A stretch of DNA of 41,642 nt from a virus: the IMG/VR virus record IMGVR_UViG_3300044834_000025, positions 1 to 41,642 of that record; one strand, 5' to 3'. Each line of letters starts with the position of its first letter. The stretch's first letter is position 1. The translations under genes were made by a program, and so were the position numbers. The notes under the pieces are model-generated. The model was not told where the DNA came from. It did no database searches and saw only the letters and a program-made list of their open reading frames with translations. Below are positions 14,328 through 23,139 of the stretch, piece after piece.

Positions 14328-15877
14328 CCGTAACCGCCCTGGACATTCTGGTCCGCGCGCGCGACATGGCAAGCCGCACCATCAACGGCGTGTCTGGCGC
14401 GGGCAAGCGGCTTGACAGTACCCTGTCGGGGAGCGCGAAGACGACGTCCAAGCTGGGCGGGTTCTTCGGCTCCGCGGCGGGGAAGCTGTCTGGCGTCATC
14501 GCTGGCGCGTACGCCGCGAAGAAGGCGTTCGACTTCGGGAAGGAAGCGATCGCTAATGCGGAGGACGCGCGCCGCAGTATGTCCAGCTTCCACGACTCGC
14601 TTGACCGCACGGGCCAGCTCGCGGCCATCAACGAAACGAAGTTCAACGACTGGCTGCAGGGCATGGGCGAGAGCATCGGCCAGGACGACGAGGACCTGCG
14701 CGACCTCGCGACGGCGCTGACATCCGTGTTCGACTTCAGCAAGCTCAAGGGGGACGCGACCGCGAATCTGGAGCTCATGTCGCGGAGCATCCAAGACGTG
14801 AGCACCGCGACCGGTCGCTCGGCGGGGCTGGTGAAGCGCGCGTTCATCGCGCTCGCCAACGACCCCGGCTCGGCCGTGACGCAGTTCCAGAAGCTGGGCG
14901 TCGTGTCCGCCGCGCAAGCCGTGAAGTTCAAGAAGATGGCGGCCGCGGGCAAGGGCGCTGCTGTCACGCAGCAGATCCTGACCATGACTGGCAAGCGGTA
15001 CGCCGGCGCCGCGGCTGCGAACACGACCGCCAGCGACAAGCTCGCGACGGTGTGGGAGAACATGAAGGAGTCGCTCGGCAACTTCTTGCTCCCCATCTTC
15101 GAGAAGGGCGTCGAGCTGCTGACCTCGTTCGTCGGCTGGTTCCGCAACTTCACCGCGGGGGTGCAGAGCGGCGTGAAGCCGACAGGCGTTCTTGGCGCGG
15201 TGCTGAGTACGCTCGGCGACGTGTGGGCCGCCATCGCTCCGTTGCTGGCTGCGCTGTTCAACCTGTTCAAGAAGCTCTGGCCTGTCATCAAGCTGGTCGT
15301 CGGCGTCTACATCCTCATGTGGGCGATTCAGCTCAAGGTCGCCGCGGTCATCATCACGCTGGTGGCGAAGGCGCTGACGCTTGTCATCCGGCTCGTAACG
15401 TGGGTCATCGGCAAGATCAGCGCGCTGGTCGGCTGGCTCGGCGACAAGCTCGGGCCGGTGTTCAAGACCGTCGCGGGCATCGCGAAGGGCGCGTGGGAGA
15501 CCATCAAGGGCGTGTGGGACGGGGCCAAGGCGTTCTTCTCCGGCATCGGCGACGGCATCCTCGCGGTCTTCAAGGGCGTGTGGAACGGCATCGCGGCCGC
15601 GTGGAATAACACCATCGGCGCGCTGTCGTTCCGGCTGCCGTCGTGGATCCCGGGCATCGGCGGCAAGGGGTTCGACGTGCCGAACATCCCGACGTTCATG
15701 GAGGGCGGCATGGTCGGGCGCACCGGGCTTGCGGTCGTTCACAAGGGCGAGGTCTTCAGCGGCGTCAAGGGCGGCTTCGGTCCGTTCGGCAAGGGCGCCG
15801 GCACCATCGCGGTGAGCATCGACCGCCGCCGGTGGGTCGCGCAGTCCGAGTTTGAGACGCAGTACCGGGGCTACTGA
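14324..15877 (+). CDS. tape measure protein
   Basis: 517-residue protein that sets tail length and is ejected with DNA. It has helical regions near the start (MASRTINGVSGAGKRLDSTL, GKEAIANAEDARRSMSSF), a strongly hydrophobic middle (about residues 305-365; PVIKLVVGVYILMWAIQLKV, VAAVIITLVAKALTLVIRLV), amphipathic Trp-containing repeats (GAWETIKGVWDGAKAFFSGI) and the end GRTGLAVVHKGEVFSG found in many tape measures. GTG 14324 follows AAGGAG and overlaps the chaperone stop (GTGA). Using about 1.5 angstrom per residue, the tail would be near 75-80 nm, so a fairly short siphovirus tail. Confidence 0.9.
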   Translation: MTVTALDILVRARDMASRTINGVSGAGKRLDSTLSGSAKTTSKLGGFFGSAAGKLSGVIAGAYAAKKAFDFGKEAIANAEDARRSMSSFHDSLDRTGQLAAINETKFNDWLQGMGESIGQDDEDLRDLATALTSVFDFSKLKGDATANLELMSRSIQDVSTATGRSAGLVKRAFIALANDPGSAVTQFQKLGVVSAAQAVKFKKMAAAGKGAAVTQQILTMTGKRYAGAAAANTTASDKLATVWENMKESLGNFLLPIFEKGVELLTSFVGWFRNFTAGVQSGVKPTGVLGAVLSTLGDVWAAIAPLLAALFNLFKKLWPVIKLVVGVYILMWAIQLKVAAVIITLVAKALTLVIRLVTWVIGKISALVGWLGDKLGPVFKTVAGIAKGAWETIKGVWDGAKAFFSGIGDGILAVFKGVWNGIAAAWNNTIGALSFRLPSWIPGIGGKGFDVPNIPTFMEGGMVGRTGLAVVHKGEVFSGVKGGFGPFGKGAGTIAVSIDRRRWVAQSEFETQYRGY

Positions 15878-16914
15878 TGGCCTGGTCGATCGACCTCCTT
15901 GCGCTCGACGGCTTGACCGAAGCGGTTCACCACGCGCCGTACAAGACCGCGCGCGTAACGTGGGCGAAGGACGGGCCCGGCGCTGTCGAGATCGAGCTGA
16001 CGGCGGCGCACGCAGCGAGCGGCATCTGGCTCCCTGGTCAGCGGCGCGTGCGCGTGAATAACGCCGCGGGGACCACGAAGTTCGCGGGCTGGCTTGGGCG
16101 GCTGGAGCGCAGCGGCTCGCCGGACGCGCCGACGTACCGCGCGGCAGCGAAGGGCCTCGCGTCCATCCTAGAGAAGCGCGTGGTCGTTGGCGACTTCTCG
16201 CAAGTGTCCGTCGTGGGGACCACTATCGCGACGGCGCTCCTCGCACACATCGACGCGCAGAGCAACGACCAAACGAACTTCACCGTCGGCGCCATCACCG
16301 GCACGGCCGCGACGCTCACCCGCTACTTCTGCGACGGCGACATCATCATGGACGCCATCAACGAGCTGGCGAACCGCGAGTCAGGCGGGTTCCAGTGGGA
16401 GCTCACGCCCGCAGGCGCGTTCACCGCGTGGGTCGGCGGCCGCGGCACCGACTACTCTGCGACGAAGACGCTGGCACCGGGCGACGTGAACGACTGGAAC
16501 TTCATCGCGGACGAGGAGTCGACTGCCACCTACGTCATGGGCATCGGCGACCGCAACGACGATCAGCCGTGCGGTGCCCCGCTGCAGGAAGTCTTCGACA
16601 CGCTGCGCACCACGCGCGGCCGCCTGGAGGTCGTCACGTCGTCGGACTCGCTGACGGACGCAGAGCTCATCGAGATCGCGGAGGACGAGCTGCGCGCGCG
16701 GGTCGCGTCGCGGTCGCACCTCACGGCGTCGTGGATCGAGGACAACCCGAACGCGCGGCCGTGGACATTCGGCACCGTCTGGCTTGACGACATCGTCAAG
16801 GTAGCAGCGGGCGCAGAGTTCGGCGGGGACCAGAACATGCGCTGCGTGTCTGTCAGCATCACGCTGGAGCCCGGCGTTCACGAGTTCGTGGAGATGGAGT
16901 TCGAGGCTGCGTAA
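15877..16914 (+). CDS. tail hub / minor tail protein
   Basis: 345-residue protein directly after the tape measure gene. It looks like the Gp37-like or hub (gp27-fold) minor tail group of actinobacterial siphoviruses: HAPYKTARVTWAKDGPGAVEIEL, LPGQRRVRVNNAAGTTKFAGWLGRLE near the start, then FCDGDIIMDAINELANRESGGFQWELTPAG and AELIEIAEDELRARVASRSHLTAS. No distal-tail gene precedes it, so this protein may join the tube end directly. ATG 15877 shares its first base with the tape measure stop. Confidence 0.72.
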   Translation: MAWSIDLLALDGLTEAVHHAPYKTARVTWAKDGPGAVEIELTAAHAASGIWLPGQRRVRVNNAAGTTKFAGWLGRLERSGSPDAPTYRAAAKGLASILEKRVVVGDFSQVSVVGTTIATALLAHIDAQSNDQTNFTVGAITGTAATLTRYFCDGDIIMDAINELANRESGGFQWELTPAGAFTAWVGGRGTDYSATKTLAPGDVNDWNFIADEESTATYVMGIGDRNDDQPCGAPLQEVFDTLRTTRGRLEVVTSSDSLTDAELIEIAEDELRARVASRSHLTASWIEDNPNARPWTFGTVWLDDIVKVAAGAEFGGDQNMRCVSVSITLEPGVHEFVEMEFEAA

Positions 16915-17025
16915 GCCTCCCTAAGCGGCGCGGCTAGTAAGGCCTAGGAAACACCCTCGGGCTCGGGCTCGGGGCCACACGGGGCCCACAGGGCCCAGAA
17001 TGGTGCTCCAGGAGGAGGACAGGCG

Positions 17026-20000
17026 GTGGCAGGTAACAGGGTTCAGCGTAGCGGCACCGCCTACACAGCGAAGGACGCTGCTCGGCGCCACAAGCGCCCG
17101 TGCCGTAGCGCGCCGTCTACGCCCGGCAGCGTTGCCGTCGTCTTCCGCCGCATCCAGCGGAAGGGCAAGCGCGTCGCGTGGAACGCCATCGTCACGTTCA
17201 ACGCAACGACAACGGACGTGGCGTCGCGGCCCATCACCGTTGAGCTCTACCAGGCCCAGCTCCGCTACACCGACGCGTCGGGCGTGCCCATCACGATCGA
17301 CGGTTCCGCCGACGACGTCGAAGTCGAGACGCTGCCGGGCGACGACACGCCCCGGCGCATCGTGTTCAAAGACTTGTCACGGCCGCGGCAGTGGTACGTG
17401 CAGGTGCGGCTCCGCACGCTGAACCGCATCCACGGCGGGCGCTGCTGGTCGGCGTGGTCAGCGTGGACGACGCCAGCGGTGCAGCCCTCGAGCGGCGCCC
17501 TCTCCGGCCCGGGCGCGCCTGCCGGCGTCGCGCTGACGATCGATCGCGTGGAGGGCACTGCGCGCTACCCGTGGCGAGGCCGCGCCGTCTGGAACGAGCT
17601 GACCACCTGGTCGCCGACGGACGACGACGGCATCGTCGAGGTGACTGACTATCACGCTCAGCTCGCCTGCTCGCACGACGCCGGCACGTCGACGGCGAAC
17701 ACGCGAAACATGCACGTCCCTGCGGATCAGTCGCTCACCACGAATAAGGCCGACTTCTTCAACCTCCGCGGCAAGTACCACTACCGCATGCGCGTTCGCG
17801 CGAAGGATGCCGACGGCGTGTGGGGCTCGTACTCTGGATGGACCGCGTGGGTGTCACCAGGCGGCGTGCCGAACCCCGTCACCGGCCTGACGTGGAGCAA
17901 CCCCACGCCTGCAACGCTGGTGGCGAAGTGGACGCAGCCCGCGAACATGCAGAACGTGGACCGCTACCACGTCCGCGTGTTTCGTCAGCCGGGTTCGGTG
18001 CTGGTTGACGACGGCTACACCGGCGCGACGCGCTGGCGGTACGAGATCCCCAAGGCCGACCGCGACAACGCGCATAAGGTTCGCGTCAACGCGGAGGAAC
18101 CCATCCCGTTCACCGACGCTGACGCCGGCGCGACAGGGCAGGCGGCGCCGGACGCGTCGAGCGACACCGACTCCGGCGACACGACCAACGACGCGTGGAG
18201 CATCGAGACGCGAACGACCGGCACGCGCATGGAGCTCACGCCGGAAGGCCTGCGGACGATCGAGAGCGGTGCTGTCGACGACGTCGTGACCGCGGAGCTG
18301 CTCCCCGACGGCAGCTCGTTCGGCGTGGTCGGCATCGGCGAGGTCGTCTCAGACAACGTCGTCTCGGTCAACCGCGAGACACGGCAGCGATTCATTGACC
18401 CTGTGTACGGCAGCGACGACACTGGCAACGGGCTCGCGCCCAAGGCCATCGTGGACACCTTCAACCGCGTTTCGTCCAACGGCTGGGGTGAGTCTATGTC
18501 GGGCGGCTGGGCTGAGAAGACGCTGCAGACCAGCGCGGCGGCAGACGACATCATCGACTGCACCGCGCACGGGCTCGTCGTGGACCAAGCGGTCGTGTTC
18601 ACCAACCTGACAGGGGGCGCGGGCCTCACCCCGGGCGTGGTCTACTTTGTCACAGCAACCTCCTTCGGTGCGAACACGTTCCGCGTGTCGGCGACGAGCG
18701 GCGGCGCGGACATCAACTTCACCACTGACATCACTGCGGGCAACGTCATCCCTGCAGACTTCCACGCCTGGGACATCTACGAGGGCACCGCTTCTAAGTT
18801 CACGACGGATCGCACGGGCGGCGGGCGCGCGCGCATGGCGCTCGGCGCGTCAGATTCGCTCGGTATCTGGGCGCGGTCAGGCGGCATGTTCGACGAGGTC
18901 GTCACCAAGGTGCAGGCGGACAAGATCCCGGCTACGGCCAACCTCCGCATGGGCGTGGTGTTCCGCGCCCACGACCAGGGCGGCGGGTTGCTGAACGGGT
19001 ACTGGGCACGCATCCTCGTGGCAGCGGGCGGCGGCGTGCCGACCATGGATGTCCTGCGGCTCGAGGGTGCAACTTCCACAGTCATCGCCACCGCGGTCGC
19101 GCTGCCCGACGGTCAGAACTTCGCAGCAAACGCGGACTGGAGCATCCGCGCGCAGTGCTTCTACGACTACGAGGCCGGCGCGACGACCGTCCGCATGAAG
19201 GCGTGGAAGTCGTCGGGCGCGGAGCCCTCCACCTGGTCGTACTCCGTGACAGAGGACGGCAGCGCAGCGGTCCACATCCTCAACTACCAGCGCGGCGGCA
19301 GCATCGGCTTCCGCACTCTCACAGGCGCGATCACGAACACCATCCTCACCGTGAGCTACTCCGCCTTCACGTACAAGATGCTCGACCCGGACTTGCTCGC
19401 GGCGGACTCCAGCTCGGCGGCGGCGGGCGACTACGACATGGTCTTCCCTGTCGGCGCTGAGCCGTACCAGACGCTGGAGCGCGCACTGCGCGACGTGCCT
19501 TCGTACAATCAGGCGCGCGTCTTCATCAACTACCACAACGGCTGGGACGTGCGGGGCAAGGGGCTGCAGGAGTCTGACGAGCCGCGCACGTACCTCGACG
19601 GGTTCGTTGGCGGCGGAGAGATGTTCCTCACCGGCGCCGGCGGCCGTATCATCGGCGGCCTTATCATCAACGGTTGCGCGCACTGGATCCAGTCGAACGG
19701 ACTGATCTTCTCCGACTCCGGCGGTGGCAACCTCGTGGAGTCTGACGCGACCATCCGTGTGAACGCGTCGCGCCACATCGAGGTCATCAATAACCGCATC
19801 CAGTCCAACGGCGTGGCCACCCGGTGTATCAACTTCACGCAGTCGTCGGGCGGCATCGTTCGGCTGACGCAGCTCAACGGCGCAGCGCGCGCGGTGACGG
19901 CTGGTGAGGCATCGGTCATCCAGTGCTACGACAACCGTGGCGCGGGCAGCACCTCTGGCTACCAGGCCAACTCGGGCATCATCATGAGCCAGGGTTCGGC

Positions 20001-20580
20001 TCCCACGGGCGGCTCCTCGGCCTCCAACTCGGGCAAGATATTCGCGTCTGTGACCAACGACGCGCCGACCAGCACCGACGGCGGCACTGCGCCGCCCACG
20101 TCGACGAAGCGCACGAAGTCGTGGAAGGCGATCGGCGGCTCGACGTATGGGCTGACGTTCAATACGTGGTCGCCGGGTGACGCGACGCAGGGCGCGTACG
20201 GCGGCGGGCAGAATCACAAGGGGATGTGGCGCTTCCCGGATGGCGTGCAGTCCACGCTGACGGGCAAGACCATCGACTCAGGGACCATCACCGTCCGGCG
20301 CCTAACGACAGGCGGCACGTCCGGGCCGCAGCCCATCTACCTCTTCACCGCGAACACTAACGCCCTGTCAGGCGGCGAGCCGGGCATCACGTCCGGGCCC
20401 GTCTTGCTGGGCTCGCTCGCGTGGGGTGACAGCAAGACGTTCCGCATCCCGAAGTCGCTGCTGGACGACCTCAAGACGGCGGTCGGCGGCAAGACACGGC
20501 TGCTCGGGCTCTACCAGTCGGACGGTTCGCCGTACGTCATCTGCGGCCCGCAGCCGGTCCTGAAGGTGACGTACCACTAG
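17026..20580 (+). CDS. long minor tail / fibre-like protein, likely receptor-binding
   Basis: 1184-residue protein, the largest in the window. Residues about 100-350 contain fibronectin-III-like repeats (WNELTTWSPTDDDGIVEVTD, YHYRMRVRAKDADGVWGSYS, PVTGLTWSNPTPATLVAKWT). Residues about 502-575 (TSAAADDIIDCTAHG to TTDITAGNV) are the module also present in the major tail protein. Around 575-780 there is a concanavalin-like segment (FHAWDIYEG, RMALGASDSLGIWARSGG). Around 880-970 come right-handed beta-helix-like turns (GLIFSDSGGGNLVESDATIR, ASRHIEVINNRIQSNGVATR), and the end is a separate beta domain. GGAGGAC precedes GTG 17026. The architecture suits host binding or glycan handling at the tail tip. 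Confidence 0.8.
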   Translation: MAGNRVQRSGTAYTAKDAARRHKRPCRSAPSTPGSVAVVFRRIQRKGKRVAWNAIVTFNATTTDVASRPITVELYQAQLRYTDASGVPITIDGSADDVEVETLPGDDTPRRIVFKDLSRPRQWYVQVRLRTLNRIHGGRCWSAWSAWTTPAVQPSSGALSGPGAPAGVALTIDRVEGTARYPWRGRAVWNELTTWSPTDDDGIVEVTDYHAQLACSHDAGTSTANTRNMHVPADQSLTTNKADFFNLRGKYHYRMRVRAKDADGVWGSYSGWTAWVSPGGVPNPVTGLTWSNPTPATLVAKWTQPANMQNVDRYHVRVFRQPGSVLVDDGYTGATRWRYEIPKADRDNAHKVRVNAEEPIPFTDADAGATGQAAPDASSDTDSGDTTNDAWSIETRTTGTRMELTPEGLRTIESGAVDDVVTAELLPDGSSFGVVGIGEVVSDNVVSVNRETRQRFIDPVYGSDDTGNGLAPKAIVDTFNRVSSNGWGESMSGGWAEKTLQTSAAADDIIDCTAHGLVVDQAVVFTNLTGGAGLTPGVVYFVTATSFGANTFRVSATSGGADINFTTDITAGNVIPADFHAWDIYEGTASKFTTDRTGGGRARMALGASDSLGIWARSGGMFDEVVTKVQADKIPATANLRMGVVFRAHDQGGGLLNGYWARILVAAGGGVPTMDVLRLEGATSTVIATAVALPDGQNFAANADWSIRAQCFYDYEAGATTVRMKAWKSSGAEPSTWSYSVTEDGSAAVHILNYQRGGSIGFRTLTGAITNTILTVSYSAFTYKMLDPDLLAADSSSAAAGDYDMVFPVGAEPYQTLERALRDVPSYNQARVFINYHNGWDVRGKGLQESDEPRTYLDGFVGGGEMFLTGAGGRIIGGLIINGCAHWIQSNGLIFSDSGGGNLVESDATIRVNASRHIEVINNRIQSNGVATRCINFTQSSGGIVRLTQLNGAARAVTAGEASVIQCYDNRGAGSTSGYQANSGIIMSQGSAPTGGSSASNSGKIFASVTNDAPTSTDGGTAPPTSTKRTKSWKAIGGSTYGLTFNTWSPGDATQGAYGGGQNHKGMWRFPDGVQSTLTGKTIDSGTITVRRLTTGGTSGPQPIYLFTANTNALSGGEPGITSGPVLLGSLAWGDSKTFRIPKSLLDDLKTAVGGKTRLLGLYQSDGSPYVICGPQPVLKVTYH

Positions 20581-20585
20581 GACGT

Positions 20586-20629
20586 GGGCCGGTCGAGCGG
20601 CGGAACGTCCTCCCTGCCGCTCCCGGCCC
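20586..20629 (+). terminator. hairpin between tail and lysis genes
   Basis: GGGCCGG (20586-20592) and AGCGGC (20596-20601) pair with GCCGCT (20616-20621) and CCGGCCC (20623-20629), giving a long interrupted stem in the 68-nt gap after the fibre gene. There is no T tract. It may reduce read-through from structural into lysis genes. Confidence 0.5.
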
Positions 20630-20648
20630 GCGACTTCTGAAGGAGGAC

Positions 20649-21572
20649 ATGGTGCAGGCGTACTGTGAGCATGCCGTCGTGCGGCGGCGTGAAGCGCACG
20701 GCCCGCACACGCCGCTGATCGTGTGGCGGTGCGAGGACTGCGCGAAGATGTTCCAGCCGAAGGGCAGCCTTCGGCGGAGGTGGCGAGCGTGGCGAGAAGC
20801 GCGACGCTTGCGTCAAGAGAATCGAAAGGTGGAGGAACGGATGAGCGATACGATGCTGCGGTACCGAGTGAGGCATGGGTCGCAGACCTACGCCCAGCTT
20901 TCGCCGTCGCTGCTGCGCAAGCCCGCCAACGCGCGCAAGACGCTCGCGGGGATGATGGACCCGGGCGCGCTCGTGAGCTTCGCCACGCGCGTAGAGCGCG
21001 AGGACGGCACATTCTCCGACTGGCGACCGGCAGCAACGCGCGCCGAAGTCATGGCCCGCTTCGACCGGCAGATCGCAGAGCGCCACCGCGACCAGTTCCA
21101 GGTCGGGCGGCAGCGCGACGGCGAGTACCGCGTCGTCGCTGCGGTGCGCGAAGAGGTCGTGCCGGTGCTGCGCGACGGCATGGAGCACTGCTCGGAGGCG
21201 ACCATCCACCTCCACTCGCTGGTCCACTACCAGTTCCCGAAGGTGGTGCACTCCGGCGACTTCATGTTCCGCACCATCAGCGGCACCGCGAACGAATACT
21301 CTGACCACGCGTGGGGCACCGCGATCGACGAGTCGCCACGAGATGGCATGCCCAACGACGTGCTGTTCGTGTGGCTCGTGCGGATGTTCCAGACGGGCAA
21401 CGCCGATGCGGACTACGTGCTGGGCAGTATCAACGGCGTGGTCAAGTCCGCCAGCGCGCCGGACTGGGACATCCAGAACTCAAGCGCCGCGGCGTCGCAC
21501 ACGTGGCACAATCACGTGTCGGTCGTCGACCACGACGGCGCGCGTCCGCCGCGAAACCCGATGATCCCATGA
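20649..21572 (+). CDS. endolysin, M15-type peptidase with N-terminal zinc-finger-like part
   Basis: 307-residue lysin predicted to cut peptidoglycan peptides. The C-terminal third carries zinc peptidase motifs of the M15/VanY-like type: SDHAWGTAIDE (His and Asp ligands, about residue 220) and HTWHNHVSVVDHDG (final His, about 285). The N-terminus has CEH and later CEDC (residues 6-40), a possible treble-clef zinc site. A second strong start, ATG 20841 with AGGTGGAGGA, lies in frame after the zinc part, so two products (307 and 243 residues) are possible. AGGAGGAC precedes ATG 20649. There is no signal peptide, so export would rely on the holin-type genes downstream. Confidence 0.75.
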   Translation: MVQAYCEHAVVRRREAHGPHTPLIVWRCEDCAKMFQPKGSLRRRWRAWREARRLRQENRKVEERMSDTMLRYRVRHGSQTYAQLSPSLLRKPANARKTLAGMMDPGALVSFATRVEREDGTFSDWRPAATRAEVMARFDRQIAERHRDQFQVGRQRDGEYRVVAAVREEVVPVLRDGMEHCSEATIHLHSLVHYQFPKVVHSGDFMFRTISGTANEYSDHAWGTAIDESPRDGMPNDVLFVWLVRMFQTGNADADYVLGSINGVVKSASAPDWDIQNSSAAASHTWHNHVSVVDHDGARPPRNPMIP

Positions 21573-21706
21573 TCGCGGCCGCGTGCGACACAGGCACCCT
21601 CCTGATCGTCACTCACGTACTCGCTTTCCTCGCGGGGGTCGGCGCGTATTCCATCATCTACTCGCAGGCCGCCGCGAAAGTGAGGAAGGATGCTCGAGAG
21701 GATTAG
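21569..21706 (+). CDS. small membrane protein, lysis cassette
   Basis: 45-residue protein with one hydrophobic segment (GTLLIVTHVLAFLAGVGAYSIIY) and a basic/acidic tail (KVRKDARED). The start overlaps the lysin stop (ATGA), and the end overlaps the next gene by 17 nt. It could be a holin subunit, antiholin or membrane spacer. One helix with a cytoplasmic charged tail fits small phage membrane proteins; the specific role is not shown. Confidence 0.65.
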   Translation: MIAAACDTGTLLIVTHVLAFLAGVGAYSIIYSQAAAKVRKDARED

Positions 21707-21872
21707 GGTCGGGGTCGCCCTGACGTTCATCGCGCTGTTCACAGTCTCCATCTTCACGCAGTTTCCGACGGACCCCGGTACGCGCACCATCCTCGGCACG
21801 CTTGCACTCGCCGCGGCGGGGTTCCTGTTCGGGCCGTCCATCCTTGGGCGCAACCGCAAGGAGGAGAAGTGA
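21690..21872 (+). CDS. small two-helix membrane protein, holin-like
   Basis: 60-residue protein with two hydrophobic stretches (VGVALTFIALFTVSIF and RTILGTLALAAAGFLFG) separated by a short polar turn (TQFPTDPGT), ending in a charged tail (GRNRKEEK). This topology suits class II holins. GTGAGGAAGG provides the ribosome binding site within the upstream gene. It overlaps both neighbours. Confidence 0.65.
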   Translation: MLERIRVGVALTFIALFTVSIFTQFPTDPGTRTILGTLALAAAGFLFGPSILGRNRKEEK

Positions 21873-22186
21873 TTCCTGAAGGTACGACGTTCTGGGGTGT
21901 CATCTTCAAGCAGGTGCTCCTGGGGATGACCGCGTTCGGCATCGGTGTGATGCTGTACCGCGCGGCGTTCGTCGAGAGGCGGCGCCGTCGCCCTTTCCTC
22001 GTCGCCGGGTTCTTGGGCATGGCAGCGGTGCTCTTGCCCATCGCCACGGCGATCGTTCGGGCGCCGCTCATCGACCCTGACTGGCGCGCGCTGATGTTCG
22101 TTGCGGGGCTCGTCCTTGCGTCCGTCGGGTTCGTCGGCGATGCGATCAAGCTCGGCCGCGAGCGGAAGGAAAGCGGGGAAGCATGA
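21869..22186 (+). CDS. multi-span membrane protein, lysis cassette
   Basis: 105-residue protein, GTG start overlapping the upstream stop (GTGA). Three hydrophobic segments are visible (VIFKQVLLGMTAFGIGVMLY, FLVAGFLGMAAVLLPIATAIV and LMFVAGLVLASVGFVGDAI), with a basic RRRRR loop after the first, indicating orientation, and a charged tail. It is the third membrane protein in a row after the lysin. Possibly a holin or a membrane protein assisting lysis; family not recognised. Confidence 0.62.
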   Translation: MIPEGTTFWGVIFKQVLLGMTAFGIGVMLYRAAFVERRRRRPFLVAGFLGMAAVLLPIATAIVRAPLIDPDWRALMFVAGLVLASVGFVGDAIKLGRERKESGEA

Positions 22187-22446
22187 CACAGAACGAGATC
22201 GTCTTGGCGGTCGCGGGGTTCGCGTCCGGGTTCGGCGCGTCGGCCGCGGTATTCATGCGCGTTGTCGTGCGGAAGCTGGAGGCGCTTATCGTCGCCGGTG
22301 CGCGCGCGGCTGCTGACCTTCACGACTTCCAGGACAGCGGCGTCCAGAAGGTAGAGGAACAGAACATGCACGCCGTCCTCAAGCGGATGGCGGAGGCAGA
22401 GACGAAGCTCAAACGGCTGGAAGGCCGAGAAGGGGAGGAAGCATGA
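22183..22446 (+). CDS. membrane protein with coiled-coil tail
   Basis: 87-residue protein: an N-terminal hydrophobic helix (IVLAVAGFASGFGASAAVFM) followed by a long charged helix with heptad-like spacing (VRKLEALIVAGARAAADLHD, VEEQNMHAVLKRMAEAETKL). The build, anchor plus coiled coil, resembles spanin-like or holin-partner proteins in phages, but no lipobox is present. ATGA overlap upstream and downstream. Confidence 0.6.
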   Translation: MTQNEIVLAVAGFASGFGASAAVFMRVVVRKLEALIVAGARAAADLHDFQDSGVQKVEEQNMHAVLKRMAEAETKLKRLEGREGEEA

Positions 22447-22766
22447 AGGAGAAGTTGAAGGAGCTGCTCGGCATCGCAAAGCCCGGCGGCCTGGACGACC
22501 TCGCGATCCGCGCGCTGAAGTCAGCGCTCGCGGCGTTCGCGGCGTTCGTCATCAAGGAGGGGCTCGGCAACCTGGACCACACTGCCGCGGCCGCAGCGAT
22601 CGACGCGGGGTGGGTGGCTGGCGCCACCGTCGTCCTCAACGCGATGCTGCTCCTCGCGCCCGGTGACCCCGGCCAGAAGACCGGCGACGACGAAGCGGTC
22701 GACGCCGACGCGCCCAACGCACTCGACGTACGGCGCGCGGTGCAGGAGTCGCCGCCGTCCGTCTAA
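22443..22766 (+). CDS. putative holin
   Basis: 107-residue protein. After a charged start (MKEKLKELLG), two helices follow (LDDLAIRALKSALAAFAAFVIKEG and AIDAGWVAGATVVLNAMLLLA) and then a long acidic, Pro-rich tail (GDDEAVDADAPNALDVRRAV). This is close to the two-helix holins of actinobacteriophages, which have an AxxAFxxF-like first helix and a small-residue-rich second helix. It would form the pore that releases the lysin or dissipates the membrane potential. The ATG overlaps the upstream stop. Confidence 0.65.
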   Translation: MKEKLKELLGIAKPGGLDDLAIRALKSALAAFAAFVIKEGLGNLDHTAAAAAIDAGWVAGATVVLNAMLLLAPGDPGQKTGDDEAVDADAPNALDVRRAVQESPPSV

Positions 22767-22807
22767 CGACCACCGCCCAACCCACAACGGAAGGGAGGTG
22801 ATTGCGG

Positions 22808-23125
22808 ATGCCAGAAGACAAGGAGCCAGAGATGGATCCACGGACGGCAGAGGTGAAGAGGCCTGCGCCTCCCGGTTTCGTGCCGGGAGACAACTGGAAC
22901 AGCGACGCCGCGCGCGCTGCGTATGACGCAGCCGGGCACGACTTCGACGACATCCAGGCAGGCATCGCGCCGCAGACGTTCGCGGATGGCAGCGTGGCAC
23001 CCGGGACTGCCCCGTCAGACGACGTGCGAGCGTTGCTCGACGAGGCAGACTCGCGCGACGAGGCGAAGCCTCAGGACGCGAGCAAGCCGGAGCCAGCGCC
23101 GTCGACCACGAAGGCCAAGTCGTAA
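22808..23125 (+). CDS. hypothetical acidic protein, end of late operon
   Basis: 105-residue protein rich in Pro, Ala, Asp and Glu with a central AARAAYDAAGHDFDDIQAGIAPQTFADGS segment that looks ordered and a low-complexity end (SKPEPAPSTTKAKS). GGGAGGTGATTGCGG precedes ATG 22808; a TTG at 22802 in the same frame is less likely because it overlaps the site. It is the last gene before the bidirectional terminator. Function unknown. Confidence 0.65.
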   Translation: MPEDKEPEMDPRTAEVKRPAPPGFVPGDNWNSDAARAAYDAAGHDFDDIQAGIAPQTFADGSVAPGTAPSDDVRALLDEADSRDEAKPQDASKPEPAPSTTKAKS

Positions 23126-23139
23126 GCTCCCCGCAAAGG

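Noticed and set aside
14129-15742. Long antisense open frame opposite the tape measure gene
   Set aside because: His/Arg/Asp-rich shadow of a recognised gene; no start signals.
18877-20217. Antisense open frame opposite the fibre gene
   Set aside because: Composition is typical of a GC-rich shadow and it breaks the operon direction.
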